This document shows, in pieces, positions 53,541 to 62,280 of a stretch of 64,000 nt of DNA (position 1 is the first letter of the stretch; each line of letters starts with the position of its first letter). A model generated the notes under the pieces. The model saw nothing but the letters and a program-made list of their open reading frames with translations, searched no databases and had not been told where the DNA came from. Source of the DNA: Selenomonadales bacterium (GTDB lineage Bacteria; Bacillota; Negativicutes; Sporomusales; UBA7701); NCBI GenBank assembly GCA_029976065.1, contig JARKNV010000048.1, positions 1 through 64,000 of the forward strand, read 5' to 3'. The position numbers and the translations under genes are program-made.

Positions 53541-56066
53541 TCAGTTGTACGCGGCGTTGGTGAGGGTGGCCTGGAGGGCGGGACGGCGGGGGAGGATGCA
53601 GCCGCTCTGGGAGCGGGCGAAGTCTTCGTCGGCGCTGCAGTAGCAGCGGACGGGGGTGTCGGGGCGCAGCCGCCAGATGTCGAGGGCGTATTCGGTGAAG
53701 GTGCGGTCGCCGGAGAATTTGCCGGAGTGGGCGATGTTGCGGGCGCACATGCCGAGCCACCGCCGCCGGTCGCGCCAGCGGCGCTCGATTTCCTTCTGGG
53801 CGTCGACGTAGGCGGCGAAGTCTTTGAGTACGAGGAAGTGGTCGCCGTGGTGGAGGAAGGAATCGAAGATGGGCCGGTATTCGTCGGGGCCGCCGGGAAG
53901 GAAGCCGCTGACGAGCTGGTCGAGGACGGTCTTCACGCGCGGGTCGGCGTTGTAGACGTCCCAGGGGTTGTAGCCGCCGCGTTCGTAGAGGGTGAGGACT
54001 TCGTCGGCGGTGAGGCCGAAGGTGACGATGTTGTCTTCGCCGACGGCGTTCATTATTTCGATGTTGCCGCCGTCGAGGGTGCCGATGATGACGGAGCCGT
54101 TCATGATGAATTTCATGTTGCCGGTGCCGCAGGCTTCGCGGCTGGCGGTGGGAATCTGCTCGTTGACGTCGGTGGCGGGGAGGAGGAGTTCGAGGAGGGA
54201 GACGTTGTAGTTTTCGAGGAAGACGACTTTGAGTTTGTCGCCCACGGTTTTGTCGTTGTTGATGACGCCGGCGAGGGCGGTGATGAATTTGATGGCCAGC
54301 TTGGCGAGCTGGTAGGCGGGGGCGGCCTTGCCGCCGAAGAGGAAGACGCGGGGGGCGATATCCAGGCCGGGGTCGGCTTTGAGGCGGTTATAGAGGTGCA
54401 TGATGTGGAAGGCGTTCATCAGCTGGCGCTTGTAGCCGTGGATGCGTTTGACGTGGGTGTCGAAGAGGGCGTCGGGGTCGAGCCTGACGCCGGTGTTGTC
54501 GCGGACCAGGGCGGCGAGCTTGCTCTTGTGGTGGCGGCGGATGGCGGCCAGCTTGTCCTGGAAGGCGGGGTCGTCGGCGTGGGGCAGGAGGCCGAGGAGG
54601 TCGCAGGGGAAGGTTATCCAGTCGGGGCCGACGGTGCCGGCGATGAGTTCGGCGAGCTGGGGGTTGGTTTTGGCGAGGAAGCGGCGGTGGGTGACGCCGT
54701 TGGTTTTGTTGTTGAAGCGGTCGGGGTAGAAGCGGTGGAAGTCGCTCATGACGCGTTCCTTGAGGATACGGGTGTGGAGCTGGGCGACGCCGTTGACGCT
54801 GTGGCTGCCGACGATGGCGAGGTGGGCCATGCGGACGGCGCCGTCGGCGAGGACGGCCATGGCGCGGATGCGGTCCCAGTCGCCGGGGTAGCGCTGCCAG
54901 AGCTCGCGGCAGAAGCGTTCGTTAATTTCGTTGACGATGATGTGGATGCGGGGCAGGAGTTCCTGGAAGAGGTCGGCGGGCCAGGTTTCGAGGGCTTCGG
55001 GGAGGATGGTGTGGTTGGTGTAGGAGATGGCGCCGACGGTGAGCTGCCAGGCTTCGTCCCAGCCGAAGCCGCGCTCGTCGATGAGGAGGCGCATGAGCTC
55101 GGGGACGGCCAGGGCGGGGTGGGTGTCGTTGATGTGGATGGCGACGTGGTCGCTGAGGCCGGCCAGGGGAAGGCCGCGCCGGTCTATGTCGTGGAGGATG
55201 GCCTGGAGGCTGGCGCTGGTGAGGAAGTATTGCTGTTTGAGCCTGAGGACGCGGCCGTCGCGGGTGGAGTCGTCGGGGTAGAGGATGCTGGTGATGGCTT
55301 CGACGGCGTTTTTGTAGTCGATGGTTTTGAGGCAGTCGTTGCGGCGGGTGGCGGAGCAGACGAATTCGGTGCGGTGGGGCTCGGCGCTCCACAGACGGAG
55401 GGCGTTGACGGTGTCGTTCCGGTAGCCGACGAAGGGGACGTCGTAGGGGACGGCGAGGACGGATTCGTAGTTTTCGTGGCGGTAGCTTAGCTTGCCGTTG
55501 ATTTCGGTGGTAACGGTGCCGCCGAAGCGGACTTCGACGGCTTCTTCGGGACGGCGGAATTCGTAGATGAAGCCGGTTTTGAGCCAGTCGTCGGGGACTT
55601 CGATCTGGCGGCCGTCGACGATGCCCTGCTCGAAGAAGCCGTAGCGGTAGCGGAGGCCGCAGCCGTGGCCGGGGAGGTTTTCGGCGGCCATGGAGTCGAG
55701 GTAGCAGGCGGCGAGACGCCCCAGGCCGCCGTTGCCGAGGCCGGGGTCTTCCTCGACGTCTTCTACGGCGCCGAGGTCGACGCCGAGGTCAAACAGGGCG
55801 GCGGCGACGGTGTCGCGGATGCCGAGGTTGATGAGGTACATGTCGGTGAGGCGGCCGAGGAGGAATTCAATAGACAGGTAGTAGACCTGCTTCTCCCGGT
55901 CCCGCCGCCGGCGCGACTGCAGCCACTGCCGGCCAATATAGTCCCGGATCAGGCTGCTGAGGGCCTGGTACCGTTCGAGGTCGGACGTTTCTTCCAGGGG
56001 CTTGCCGTGCAGGCTCGCCAGTTTTTCCAGGTACTGCTGTTGGAATTCGTGCTTGTCGATGTGCAT
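53541..56066 (-). CDS. glgP: Glycogen/starch phosphorylase
   Basis: An 841-residue PLP enzyme that releases glucose-1-phosphate from alpha-glucan. GNGGLGRLAACYLDS, HINDTHPALAVPELMR and the PLP-lysine region EACGTGNMKFIMNG are intact; the length fits the family. GGAGG lies six bases before ATG 56066. The first 200 bp overlap the end of the glgA frame. It is downstream of glgA, so synthesis and breakdown genes are co-transcribed. Confidence 0.96.
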   Translation of the reverse strand: MHIDKHEFQQQYLEKLASLHGKPLEETSDLERYQALSSLIRDYIGRQWLQSRRRRDREKQVYYLSIEFLLGRLTDMYLINLGIRDTVAAALFDLGVDLGAVEDVEEDPGLGNGGLGRLAACYLDSMAAENLPGHGCGLRYRYGFFEQGIVDGRQIEVPDDWLKTGFIYEFRRPEEAVEVRFGGTVTTEINGKLSYRHENYESVLAVPYDVPFVGYRNDTVNALRLWSAEPHRTEFVCSATRRNDCLKTIDYKNAVEAITSILYPDDSTRDGRVLRLKQQYFLTSASLQAILHDIDRRGLPLAGLSDHVAIHINDTHPALAVPELMRLLIDERGFGWDEAWQLTVGAISYTNHTILPEALETWPADLFQELLPRIHIIVNEINERFCRELWQRYPGDWDRIRAMAVLADGAVRMAHLAIVGSHSVNGVAQLHTRILKERVMSDFHRFYPDRFNNKTNGVTHRRFLAKTNPQLAELIAGTVGPDWITFPCDLLGLLPHADDPAFQDKLAAIRRHHKSKLAALVRDNTGVRLDPDALFDTHVKRIHGYKRQLMNAFHIMHLYNRLKADPGLDIAPRVFLFGGKAAPAYQLAKLAIKFITALAGVINNDKTVGDKLKVVFLENYNVSLLELLLPATDVNEQIPTASREACGTGNMKFIMNGSVIIGTLDGGNIEIMNAVGEDNIVTFGLTADEVLTLYERGGYNPWDVYNADPRVKTVLDQLVSGFLPGGPDEYRPIFDSFLHHGDHFLVLKDFAAYVDAQKEIERRWRDRRRWLGMCARNIAHSGKFSGDRTFTEYALDIWRLRPDTPVRCYCSADEDFARSQSGCILPRRPALQATLTNAAYN

Positions 56067-57510
56067 GGGCGGCCTCCTTGACGACGAGTTGATCGTATAG
56101 TTCCCGGTAGCGTCCTGCCGACCGCTCCCAGCCGTAGTCGCCGCCCATGGCCCGCCGTACGAGGGAGGGCCAGACGGCGCGGTCGCCGTGGAGGGAGAGC
56201 GCCCAGCGGAGGGTGTGGAGCATGTCGTGGGCGTTGTAGCTGGCGAAGCTGAAGCCGTTGCCTTCGCCGGTATATTGGTTGTAGGGACGGACGGTGTCGC
56301 GCAGGCCGCCGGTTTCGCGGACGAGCGGCAGGGCGCCGTAGCGCATGGCGGCGAGTTGGGCGAGGCCGCAGGGTTCGAAGAGGGAGGGCATGAGGAAGAG
56401 GTCGGCGGCGGCGAGGATGCGGCGGTAGGTGGCGTCGTCGAAGGGGAGGCAGGTGGCCCGGCCGGGGTGGCGGAAGGCGAGGTCGCGGAAGAAGGCGCGG
56501 TACCAGTCTTCGCCGTCCCCCATGACGATGAGCTGCAGGTCGGCGGCGAGCATTTCGTCGGCGATGCGGACGAGGAGGTCGAACCCCTTCTGGCGCACGA
56601 GGCGGGCGACGACGGCGACGAGCGGCGTTTCGCCCCGGACGGCGAGGCCGAGGCCTTCCTGGAGGCGGAGTTTGTTTTCCCGTTTGCCGTCGAGGCAGTC
56701 GGCGGCGCCGTACCGGCGGAAGAGGCGGCGATCGGTGGCCGGGTCGTAGGAGCTCGTGTCGATGCCGTTGAGGATGCCGGTGAGATCGCCGCCCCGCCGC
56801 CGGAGAAGGCCGTCGAGCATTTCGCCGTAGAAGGGCTGGCGGATTTCCCCGGCGTAGCTGGGACTGACGGTGGTGACGCGGTCGGCGTAGCCGATGCCGG
56901 CTTTCATGTAGCTGACCTGGTCGTAGAATTCGAGGCCGCCGACGGTGAAGTGCTCCCAGCCGAGGTCGACGATGTCGCCCATGATCGTTTTCGGGAAGAC
57001 GCCTTGGTATTTGAGGTTGTGGATGGTGAAGACGGTGCGGGTGTTCCGCCCGAAGGGGGTGTGCCGCCAGTGGGCGGCGTGGTAGGCGGGGATGAGGCCG
57101 GCGTGCCAGTCGTGGCAGTGGAGGATATCGGGCCGGAAGCCGATACGGGGCAGGGCTTCGAGAACGGCGCGGGCGTAGTAGGCGTAGCGCTCGGCTTCGT
57201 CGTAGTAGCCGTAGAGGCCGGGGCGGTCGAAGTAGTATTTGTTGTCGAGGAAATAAAAAGGGACGTCCCGGTGCCTGAGGGCGAGGAGGCCGCAGTACTG
57301 CCGCCGCCAGCCGACCGGGACGGTGAATTCTTTTATGAGGGTCATGCCGGCCCGCAGGCCGGGCGGGATGGCCGCGTAGAGGGGGATTATGACCCTGGCG
57401 TCGACGCCCAGCCGCCGGAGCGCCCCGGGCAGGGAGCCGACGACTTCGCCCAGGCCGCCGGTTTTGGCGAAGGGGGCGGCTTCGGCGGCGGCGAACAGCA
57501 CTGTTGTCAT
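55867..57510 (-). CDS. glgA: Glycogen synthase
   Basis: A 547-residue GT5 enzyme that adds glucose from ADP-glucose to glycogen. The N-terminal KTGGLGEVVGSLP holds the substrate Lys; HCHDWHAGLIPAY, NGIDTSSYDP and LMPSLFEPCGLAQL are family motifs. The normal domain ends near residue 480 (RYRELYDQLVV), but the frame runs on for about 66 residues of Pro/Arg-rich sequence over the glgP start in another frame. glgB and glgC are not in the window. Confidence 0.95.
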   Translation of the reverse strand: MTTVLFAAAEAAPFAKTGGLGEVVGSLPGALRRLGVDARVIIPLYAAIPPGLRAGMTLIKEFTVPVGWRRQYCGLLALRHRDVPFYFLDNKYYFDRPGLYGYYDEAERYAYYARAVLEALPRIGFRPDILHCHDWHAGLIPAYHAAHWRHTPFGRNTRTVFTIHNLKYQGVFPKTIMGDIVDLGWEHFTVGGLEFYDQVSYMKAGIGYADRVTTVSPSYAGEIRQPFYGEMLDGLLRRRGGDLTGILNGIDTSSYDPATDRRLFRRYGAADCLDGKRENKLRLQEGLGLAVRGETPLVAVVARLVRQKGFDLLVRIADEMLAADLQLIVMGDGEDWYRAFFRDLAFRHPGRATCLPFDDATYRRILAAADLFLMPSLFEPCGLAQLAAMRYGALPLVRETGGLRDTVRPYNQYTGEGNGFSFASYNAHDMLHTLRWALSLHGDRAVWPSLVRRAMGGDYGWERSAGRYRELYDQLVVKEAAHAHRQARIPTAVPGKTGEPARQAPGRNVRPRTVPGPQQPDPGLYWPAVAAVAPAAGPGEAGLLPVY

Positions 57511-57659
57511 GTTGTCTTTCCTTTCGTGGGGCGTTTGGGCACGCTGGAATTATTGTATGCCGCCGCCCGGGATGTTTATGCGGCGGAAAAAAGAAAAAGC
57601 CCGCGGGTGCGGGTGGTTTGATCAGGGAGGATCACTCGGCCAAAAATATTTTTAAAATT

Positions 57660-57775
57660 TTTTGTTGGGAAATATCGTTTTGGACGATTTGTGGACTTTT
57701 AGTGAACTGTTGGGGCAAAAAGGTGTGGTATGATGATATCGTCAAGAAGACCGCCAAAGGCGGCCTTCTTATTTT
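57660..57775 (+). promoter_or_regulatory. Three-repeat promoter and 5' hairpin of the NlpC/P60-type gene
   Basis: GGAC (57682-57685), GGAC (57693-57696) and GAAC (57704-57707) are 11 bp apart. A TATGAT -10 box (57729-57734) follows after 21 bp, then the hairpin AAGAAGACCGCC-AAA-GGCGGCCTTCTT (57744-57770). Spacing is identical to the two copies at the other end of the window, while loop and stem bases differ, so order and structure are conserved. Confidence 0.7.
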
Positions 57776-57809
57776 TATGCCGTCAACCGGCAAGAAAGGA
57801 AGAGTGACC

Positions 57810-58838
57810 ATGGACCCAAGAGCCAGAGCGGAAGAGTATCTGCGGAGGATGCGGGAGAGGGGGTATCAGGACAGCCTGATGGGGATGGACGACGACGACA
57901 TCGAGTACGAACTGGCCAAAATGGAGGAGGCGGACCGGCGGCGGGAGGCGCAGCAACCGGTCAGGACGGTGTACCGGCCGGTGGACCCCGGCCTGAAGGC
58001 GCGGATTCTGCGCATGTTCGGCCAGCCGTACGACGAGAGCGCCATCCCCGAAGGGCAGAAGTTCTATCTCAACGGTTGGGACAACGGGGAGTATGAGGAG
58101 GACAGGTTGCAGAAGAAACCAGCGCCGGTCATGTTGAATCCGTCGGGCGGCGGAACACGGCTGCCGGACGGGCGGCACAATTTTTTCGACGCGGCGTTGA
58201 AGGGCGGCCGGGAGGGCGGCATAAAGAACTGGCTCCAACCGACGACATGGGGCAAAGACAAGGATAGCGGCGTAAGCGTCTGGGTTGACCCGCTGGGGAT
58301 GTTTCCACAATACGAATATGAAAGCGGCAAAACTACGACGGACGATTCGGCCGGAACCGGCTCCGTCGACCGCTACCGCAACAGCGAAATCGTGCCCCAA
58401 AATGCAGACGGTACAAACACGAAGGAAGATGACTCTTTCGGCAACACCGTCCACAACATCGGTAAAAAGCAACTCGGGCTTCGCTATGTTATGGGCGGCG
58501 ATGGTATTTCCTCAACCGACTGCGGTAAATTCACTCTCGATACTTATAACCAAACAGGTGTGAATCTGGGTTCGCGACTCGCCCCTAATCAGTATGATTT
58601 TTGCAAAACAAATGGTTCCGTGTTCAACGAACTTTCACAAGCCCGGCCCGGTGATCTGGTATTTTTCAAGGACACTTACGACAGTGGCGATGGCCCCGGA
58701 TCAATTACACATGTGGGGATATATGTCGGGGACGGGAAAATGCTTCATGCGGGCAGCAGTAAAGGAGTAAGTTATGCGGACCTGAACAACGAATACTGGC
58801 AATCTCATTTTTACGGATTTGGCAGGCCACGCAGGTAA
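57810..58838 (+). CDS. Constant-N-terminus wall hydrolase with NlpC/P60 C-terminus
   Basis: A 342-residue protein. Residues 1-95 (MDPRARAEEYLRRM, GMDDDDIEYEL, RILRMFGQPYDESAIP) are about nine-tenths identical to the M23-type protein at 1169-2402. A variable linker leads to an NlpC/P60 domain: Cys in SSTDCGKFT, His in SITHVGIYVG, and HAGS, so the D,L-endopeptidase site is complete. There is no signal peptide or membrane segment. ATG 57810 follows AAGGAAG. A small secreted protein is encoded next. Confidence 0.85.
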   Translation: MDPRARAEEYLRRMRERGYQDSLMGMDDDDIEYELAKMEEADRRREAQQPVRTVYRPVDPGLKARILRMFGQPYDESAIPEGQKFYLNGWDNGEYEEDRLQKKPAPVMLNPSGGGTRLPDGRHNFFDAALKGGREGGIKNWLQPTTWGKDKDSGVSVWVDPLGMFPQYEYESGKTTTDDSAGTGSVDRYRNSEIVPQNADGTNTKEDDSFGNTVHNIGKKQLGLRYVMGGDGISSTDCGKFTLDTYNQTGVNLGSRLAPNQYDFCKTNGSVFNELSQARPGDLVFFKDTYDSGDGPGSITHVGIYVGDGKMLHAGSSKGVSYADLNNEYWQSHFYGFGRPRR

Positions 58839-58969
58839 AAATTCTTATTTAGTCTCAATTGGATGTTGGGGCAGGTTTAGTTTTCACCTGCCCCCAATAT
58901 CACTTAATGAAAAATGGTAAATATTGATTTTTAATGTACTATTAGGTAAAATGAATTAAATGGTAATTA

Positions 58970-59473
58970 TTGGCGGTGAGGCAATTGCTATTTCGCATGA
59001 TTGTGTTATTTATGATAGCGTTTATTTGTGCGGGTGTTGGTTCCGCCAATGTCGCCCCTCTGAATAAATCGGACTATTTTATAAAGTTCATCCGTACGGG
59101 CGAAACCGTCCAAGTAGGCAAACCTTTGAATTTTACGCCTGATAATAATGCCAAATATTTTTTAGAGCGCAATTATGATACCGGACAAGATTATGTCTAT
59201 CGTATAACGGTATACAGCAAAGATTACGTGACGAGCAGGGGAATAAGTATCGGCGACTCGGCGGATAAGGTCAGGGAATGCTACGGAGAACCAAACCGCT
59301 ACTCGGGGTCGAGAGATGATTATAAATGGCTCAGCTATATAGAACCAAACGAGGTCTTGAAGGTCCATTTTTATCTGGATAAAGAAACAGAGAAAGTTAT
59401 CGCCATCAATTGGGGTATCCTTCCCGTCGGGACTCCGCCGATGATTAAAATGGCTGACGGCGAATACCATTGA
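58970..59473 (+). CDS. Secreted protein next to the NlpC/P60-type gene
   Basis: A 167-residue (or shorter) protein with a signal peptide (RMIVLFMIAFICAGVGSANV). The mature part has GISIGDSADKVRECYGEP, like SmpA/BLIP-type beta domains that often bind other proteins. The frame opens at TTG 58970; ATG 58997 (15 bases after GGTGAGG) is an alternative. It lies 131 bp after the hydrolase gene on the same strand and is AT-richer. An immunity or inhibitor role is a hypothesis only. Confidence 0.75.
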   Translation: MAVRQLLFRMIVLFMIAFICAGVGSANVAPLNKSDYFIKFIRTGETVQVGKPLNFTPDNNAKYFLERNYDTGQDYVYRITVYSKDYVTSRGISIGDSADKVRECYGEPNRYSGSRDDYKWLSYIEPNEVLKVHFYLDKETEKVIAINWGILPVGTPPMIKMADGEYH

Positions 59474-59505
59474 AAAAACTCCCGGAGCAATCCGGGAGTT
59501 TTTTT
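59474..59505 (+). terminator. Terminator
   Basis: CTCCCGGA-GCAA-TCCGGGAG followed by T7, right after the stop of the 58970 gene. Confidence 0.9.
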
Positions 59506-59525
59506 GATTCCTTGCTTGAATCGCC

Positions 59526-59649
59526 GGGACCGTTCAGAAGCCTCCAGATACAAGGCGGCCCCGAGGACGCGCCGCGACGTGTACTCGGAACGTACACTAG
59601 CAAGCGCCCGCAGGGCCAACACAGTAGATGGGGGCTTATGGGCGGTCCC
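59526..59649. repeat. Dispersed structured repeat, copy R5
   Basis: A 124-bp unit: arms GGGACCG/CGGTCCC and AAGCC/GGCTT, inner hairpin GTGTAC-TCGGAAC-GTACAC. Compared with R2 and R6, one inner C-G pair is replaced by T-A (GTGTAC/GTACAC against GCGTAC/GTACGC), so pairing is kept. It ends four bases from the stop of the enoyl-CoA hydratase gene. Confidence 0.85.
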
Positions 59650-59653
59650 CCTG

Positions 59654-60436
59654 TTATTTGCCTGTAAACACCGGGGGGCGTTTTTGCTGGAAGGCGGCTA
59701 TCCCTTCCCTACAATCCTCCGTACCCGCGCAAATCGTCTGGAGGTCGGCTTCGTATTCGAGGACGGCGTCGAGGTCGAGGTCGAGGCTGCGGCCGATGAT
59801 TTTTTTCATGCAGCCGAGGGCGACGGGAGGGCCGGCGGCGAGGCGGGCGGCGAGTTCGCCGGTGACGGCGGCGAGGTCGGCGGGGTCGGCGAGGCGGTTA
59901 ACGAGGCCGAGGCCGAGGGCGGTGTCGGCGTCGATGATGTCGGCGGTGAACATGAGTTCTTTGGCTTTGTGGGGGCCGACGAGGCGGGGCAGCAGGTAGA
60001 GGCCGCCGCAGTCGGGGACGAGGCCTACTTTGGCGAAGCTTTGGGCGAAGCGGGCGGTACGGGCGGCGATGACGAGGTCGCAGGCGAGGGCGAGGTTGAA
60101 GCCGGCGCCGGCGGCGACGCCGTTGACCATGGCGATGACGGGTTTTTCGAGGTTGATGATGAGGGCGGCAAGTTGGCCGGTGTCTTTGATGAAGCGGCGG
60201 AAGGCGGTTTTGTCGGTGAGGGTGGCGAGGAAGGCGAGGTCGCCGCCGGCTGAGAAGGCTTTGCCGCTGCCGGTGAGGATGATGCATCTTACCGCGGGGT
60301 CGGCTTCGGCGGCACGGAGGGCGGCGGCGAGGCTGTCGACGAGGTCGCGGTTGAGGGCGTTGAGAACTTCGGGGCGATTGAGGGCGACGGTGGCGATACC
60401 GCCGTCTATGGTGACGAGGACGGGCTGGTTAGCCAT
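59654..60436 (-). CDS. Enoyl-CoA hydratase/isomerase
   Basis: A 260-residue crotonase-fold enzyme. SGKAFSAGGDL and NGVAAGAGFNLALACD form the oxyanion hole and CoA site; KVGLVPDCGGLYLLPRLVG carries Asp at the place where PaaG- and isomerase-type enzymes have it rather than the hydratase Glu. It may therefore act as a 2,3-enoyl-CoA isomerase. ATG 60436 follows AGGAGG. It is alone, without other beta-oxidation genes. Confidence 0.9.
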   Translation of the reverse strand: MANQPVLVTIDGGIATVALNRPEVLNALNRDLVDSLAAALRAAEADPAVRCIILTGSGKAFSAGGDLAFLATLTDKTAFRRFIKDTGQLAALIINLEKPVIAMVNGVAAGAGFNLALACDLVIAARTARFAQSFAKVGLVPDCGGLYLLPRLVGPHKAKELMFTADIIDADTALGLGLVNRLADPADLAAVTGELAARLAAGPPVALGCMKKIIGRSLDLDLDAVLEYEADLQTICAGTEDCREGIAAFQQKRPPVFTGK

Positions 60437-60523
60437 GCTTGTGCCTCCTTTATGTATGAGTGGATGGAAGGGGACGTCTCCCCTCCTCTCCCCTCCCCTA
60501 TCGTTTCGTTTTCCTGGACTGCC

Positions 60524-60647
60524 GGGACCGTTCAGAAGCCGTTAGATGCAAGGCGCACCGGAGGAGCGCGCCGCGCCGCGTACTCGGATGTACGCAAGCA
60601 AGCGCTCTGAGGAGCAACGCCGCAGATGGCGGCTTATGGGCGGTCTC
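60524..60647. repeat. Dispersed structured repeat, copy R6, overlapping a stop codon
   Basis: A 124-bp unit most like R5 in its left arm and R2 in its core (GCGTAC-TCGGAT-GTACGC). Its right arm contains the last codons and stop of the M20 gene (60634-60647). Confidence 0.85.
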
Positions 60648-61929
60648 CTTGTATTGCCGAAAGCATAGCGGAGTAGAAGGTGGCGGCGTTGGCGATTACT
60701 TGCTCGTCAATGTCGAAGGAGGAGTTGTGGTGGCCGCCGCCGACGGGGGTGCCGAAGAGGGCGACGAGGGCCTGGCCGCCGCGGTTCTGGACGTGCTGCA
60801 TGAGGAGGGTGACGTCTTCGGAGGCGTTGAAGGCGACGGAGGGGACGATGTGTTTGACGCTGGGGAGGGTGGCGGCGGTTTTTTCGGCGAGGGCGATGAG
60901 GGCGGGGGAGTTTTCGGCGACGCTGGCGACGGCGGCGGGGACGATTTCTACGCCGAGGCCGTGCATTTGGGCGGCGCCGCGGATGATTTCATGGGCTTTT
61001 TCGACCATGTAGGCGTTGATTTCGTTGGAGACGCCGCGGGTTTCGAAGCGGAAGAGGGCTTTGTCGGGGATGACGTTCCAGGTGGTGCCGGCCTGGTGGT
61101 AGCCGACGTTGATGCGGCTGGCGCCGAGGCCGTGGCGGGCGATGGCGTAGAGGTTGGCGATGGCGGCGCAGGAGCCGAGGAGGGCGTTTTTGCCTTCGTC
61201 GGGGCGGAGGGCGGCGTGGCTGGGCCGGCCGGTGTAGGTGACTTCGAAGCGGGATAGGGCCATGAAGCTGTGGACGTTGAGGCAGATGTGGCCGGTTTCT
61301 TTGAGGGCGAGGCCGATGTGGCCGCTGAGGAGGTAGTCGAGGTCGTCGATGATGCCGCTGGCGATGAGGGCGGCGGCGCCGCCGAGGTTTTCTTCGTTGG
61401 GCTGGAAGATGAGTTTGACGGTGCCGCGGAGGACGGCGCGGTTGGCGGCGAGGTGTTTGGCGAGGAGGAGGCCGATGGCGGCGTGGGCGTCGTGGCCGCA
61501 GAGGTGGGCGCAGCCGGGGTTGGCGGAGGCGAAGCCTTCGCGGACGGGCCGGTGGCCGGGGTCGGTGGTTTCGTCGGTTTCGTTGGCGTCGATGTCGAAG
61601 CGGAAGCCGACGACGGGGCCGGGCCGGTCGCCTTTGAGGATGGCGACGACGCCGGTGTGGCCGCCTTTGGCGGGGGCGAGGTATTTTTCGCTGGCGCCGG
61701 CTTTGAGGGCTTGATCGTAGGCGCGGGCGAGCTGGTCGGCATTGGGGGGGAGGAGCTGCTGGCCGGCGATGATGTCGCGGCCCATTTTTATTTCGTAGCC
61801 CCAGGCGGCAAGTTTTTCAGCGATGAAGGCGGTGGCGAAGAGTTCGAGCCAGGCGGGCTGGGGGCAGCGGTGGAGGGTGCGGCGCCATTCGATGGCGGCG
61901 GGCAGGCTGGCGGCGATGGTGTCGGTCAT
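60634..61929 (-). CDS. M20 family amidohydrolase
   Basis: A 431-residue zinc hydrolase, a relative of the 10905-12218 product. Metal-site motifs RFDIDANETDE, HLCGHDAHAAIG and FQPNEENLGG are present, though the usual PAEE is PNEE. ATG 61929 follows GGAAG; the frame extends upstream through the tRNA gene but cannot be coding there. The last four codons lie in repeat R6. Likely an aminobenzoyl-glutamate- or aminoacylase-type enzyme. Confidence 0.88.
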   Translation of the reverse strand: MTDTIAASLPAAIEWRRTLHRCPQPAWLELFATAFIAEKLAAWGYEIKMGRDIIAGQQLLPPNADQLARAYDQALKAGASEKYLAPAKGGHTGVVAILKGDRPGPVVGFRFDIDANETDETTDPGHRPVREGFASANPGCAHLCGHDAHAAIGLLLAKHLAANRAVLRGTVKLIFQPNEENLGGAAALIASGIIDDLDYLLSGHIGLALKETGHICLNVHSFMALSRFEVTYTGRPSHAALRPDEGKNALLGSCAAIANLYAIARHGLGASRINVGYHQAGTTWNVIPDKALFRFETRGVSNEINAYMVEKAHEIIRGAAQMHGLGVEIVPAAVASVAENSPALIALAEKTAATLPSVKHIVPSVAFNASEDVTLLMQHVQNRGGQALVALFGTPVGGGHHNSSFDIDEQVIANAATFYSAMLSAIQGDRP

Positions 61930-62043
61930 GGGGGAGCACTTCCTTTCGGGTGTGGTGTGCGGCCCGCGGGGGGTCGTATGTTTGTATATTTGTATATTGG
62001 TATATTTGTCCGCCGGCGGGGAAAAACCTGCCCGACAATGAAG

Positions 62044-62071
62044 AAAAAGGCTCCCGACTAGATCGGGAGCC
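62044..62071 (-). terminator. Terminator of tRNA-Leu
   Basis: GGCTCCCGA and TCGGGAGCC pair, followed on the minus strand by TTTTTC. Confidence 0.85.
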
Positions 62072-62080
62072 TGGGTTTGG

Positions 62081-62166
62081 TGGTGCCCGGGAAGGGACTC
62101 GAACCCCCACACCATCACTGATAGCAGATTTTGAGTCTGCCGCGTCTGCCATTCCGCCACCCGGGC
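62081..62166 (-). tRNA. tRNA-Leu (CAA)
   Basis: 86 bases including an encoded CCA. Acceptor GCCCGGG/CCCGGGC, anticodon stem GCAGA/TCTGC with loop CTCAAAA giving anticodon CAA, and a long variable arm. Confidence 0.97.
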
Positions 62167-62280
62167 GTATTATTTTTTGTGTTATAATAGAGACGGTCGT
62201 TTTTGAACAATAGTTATGATATCATTGCCGCGAGGCGTTGTCAAGAGCGGCGGGCTCCGGCCCGGCCGCGGGAAGGGTTT

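Noticed and set aside
61930-62160. N-terminal extension of the 60634 amidohydrolase
   Set aside because: The frame is open upstream but passes through the tRNA-Leu gene and its terminator; a good ribosome site precedes ATG 61929.
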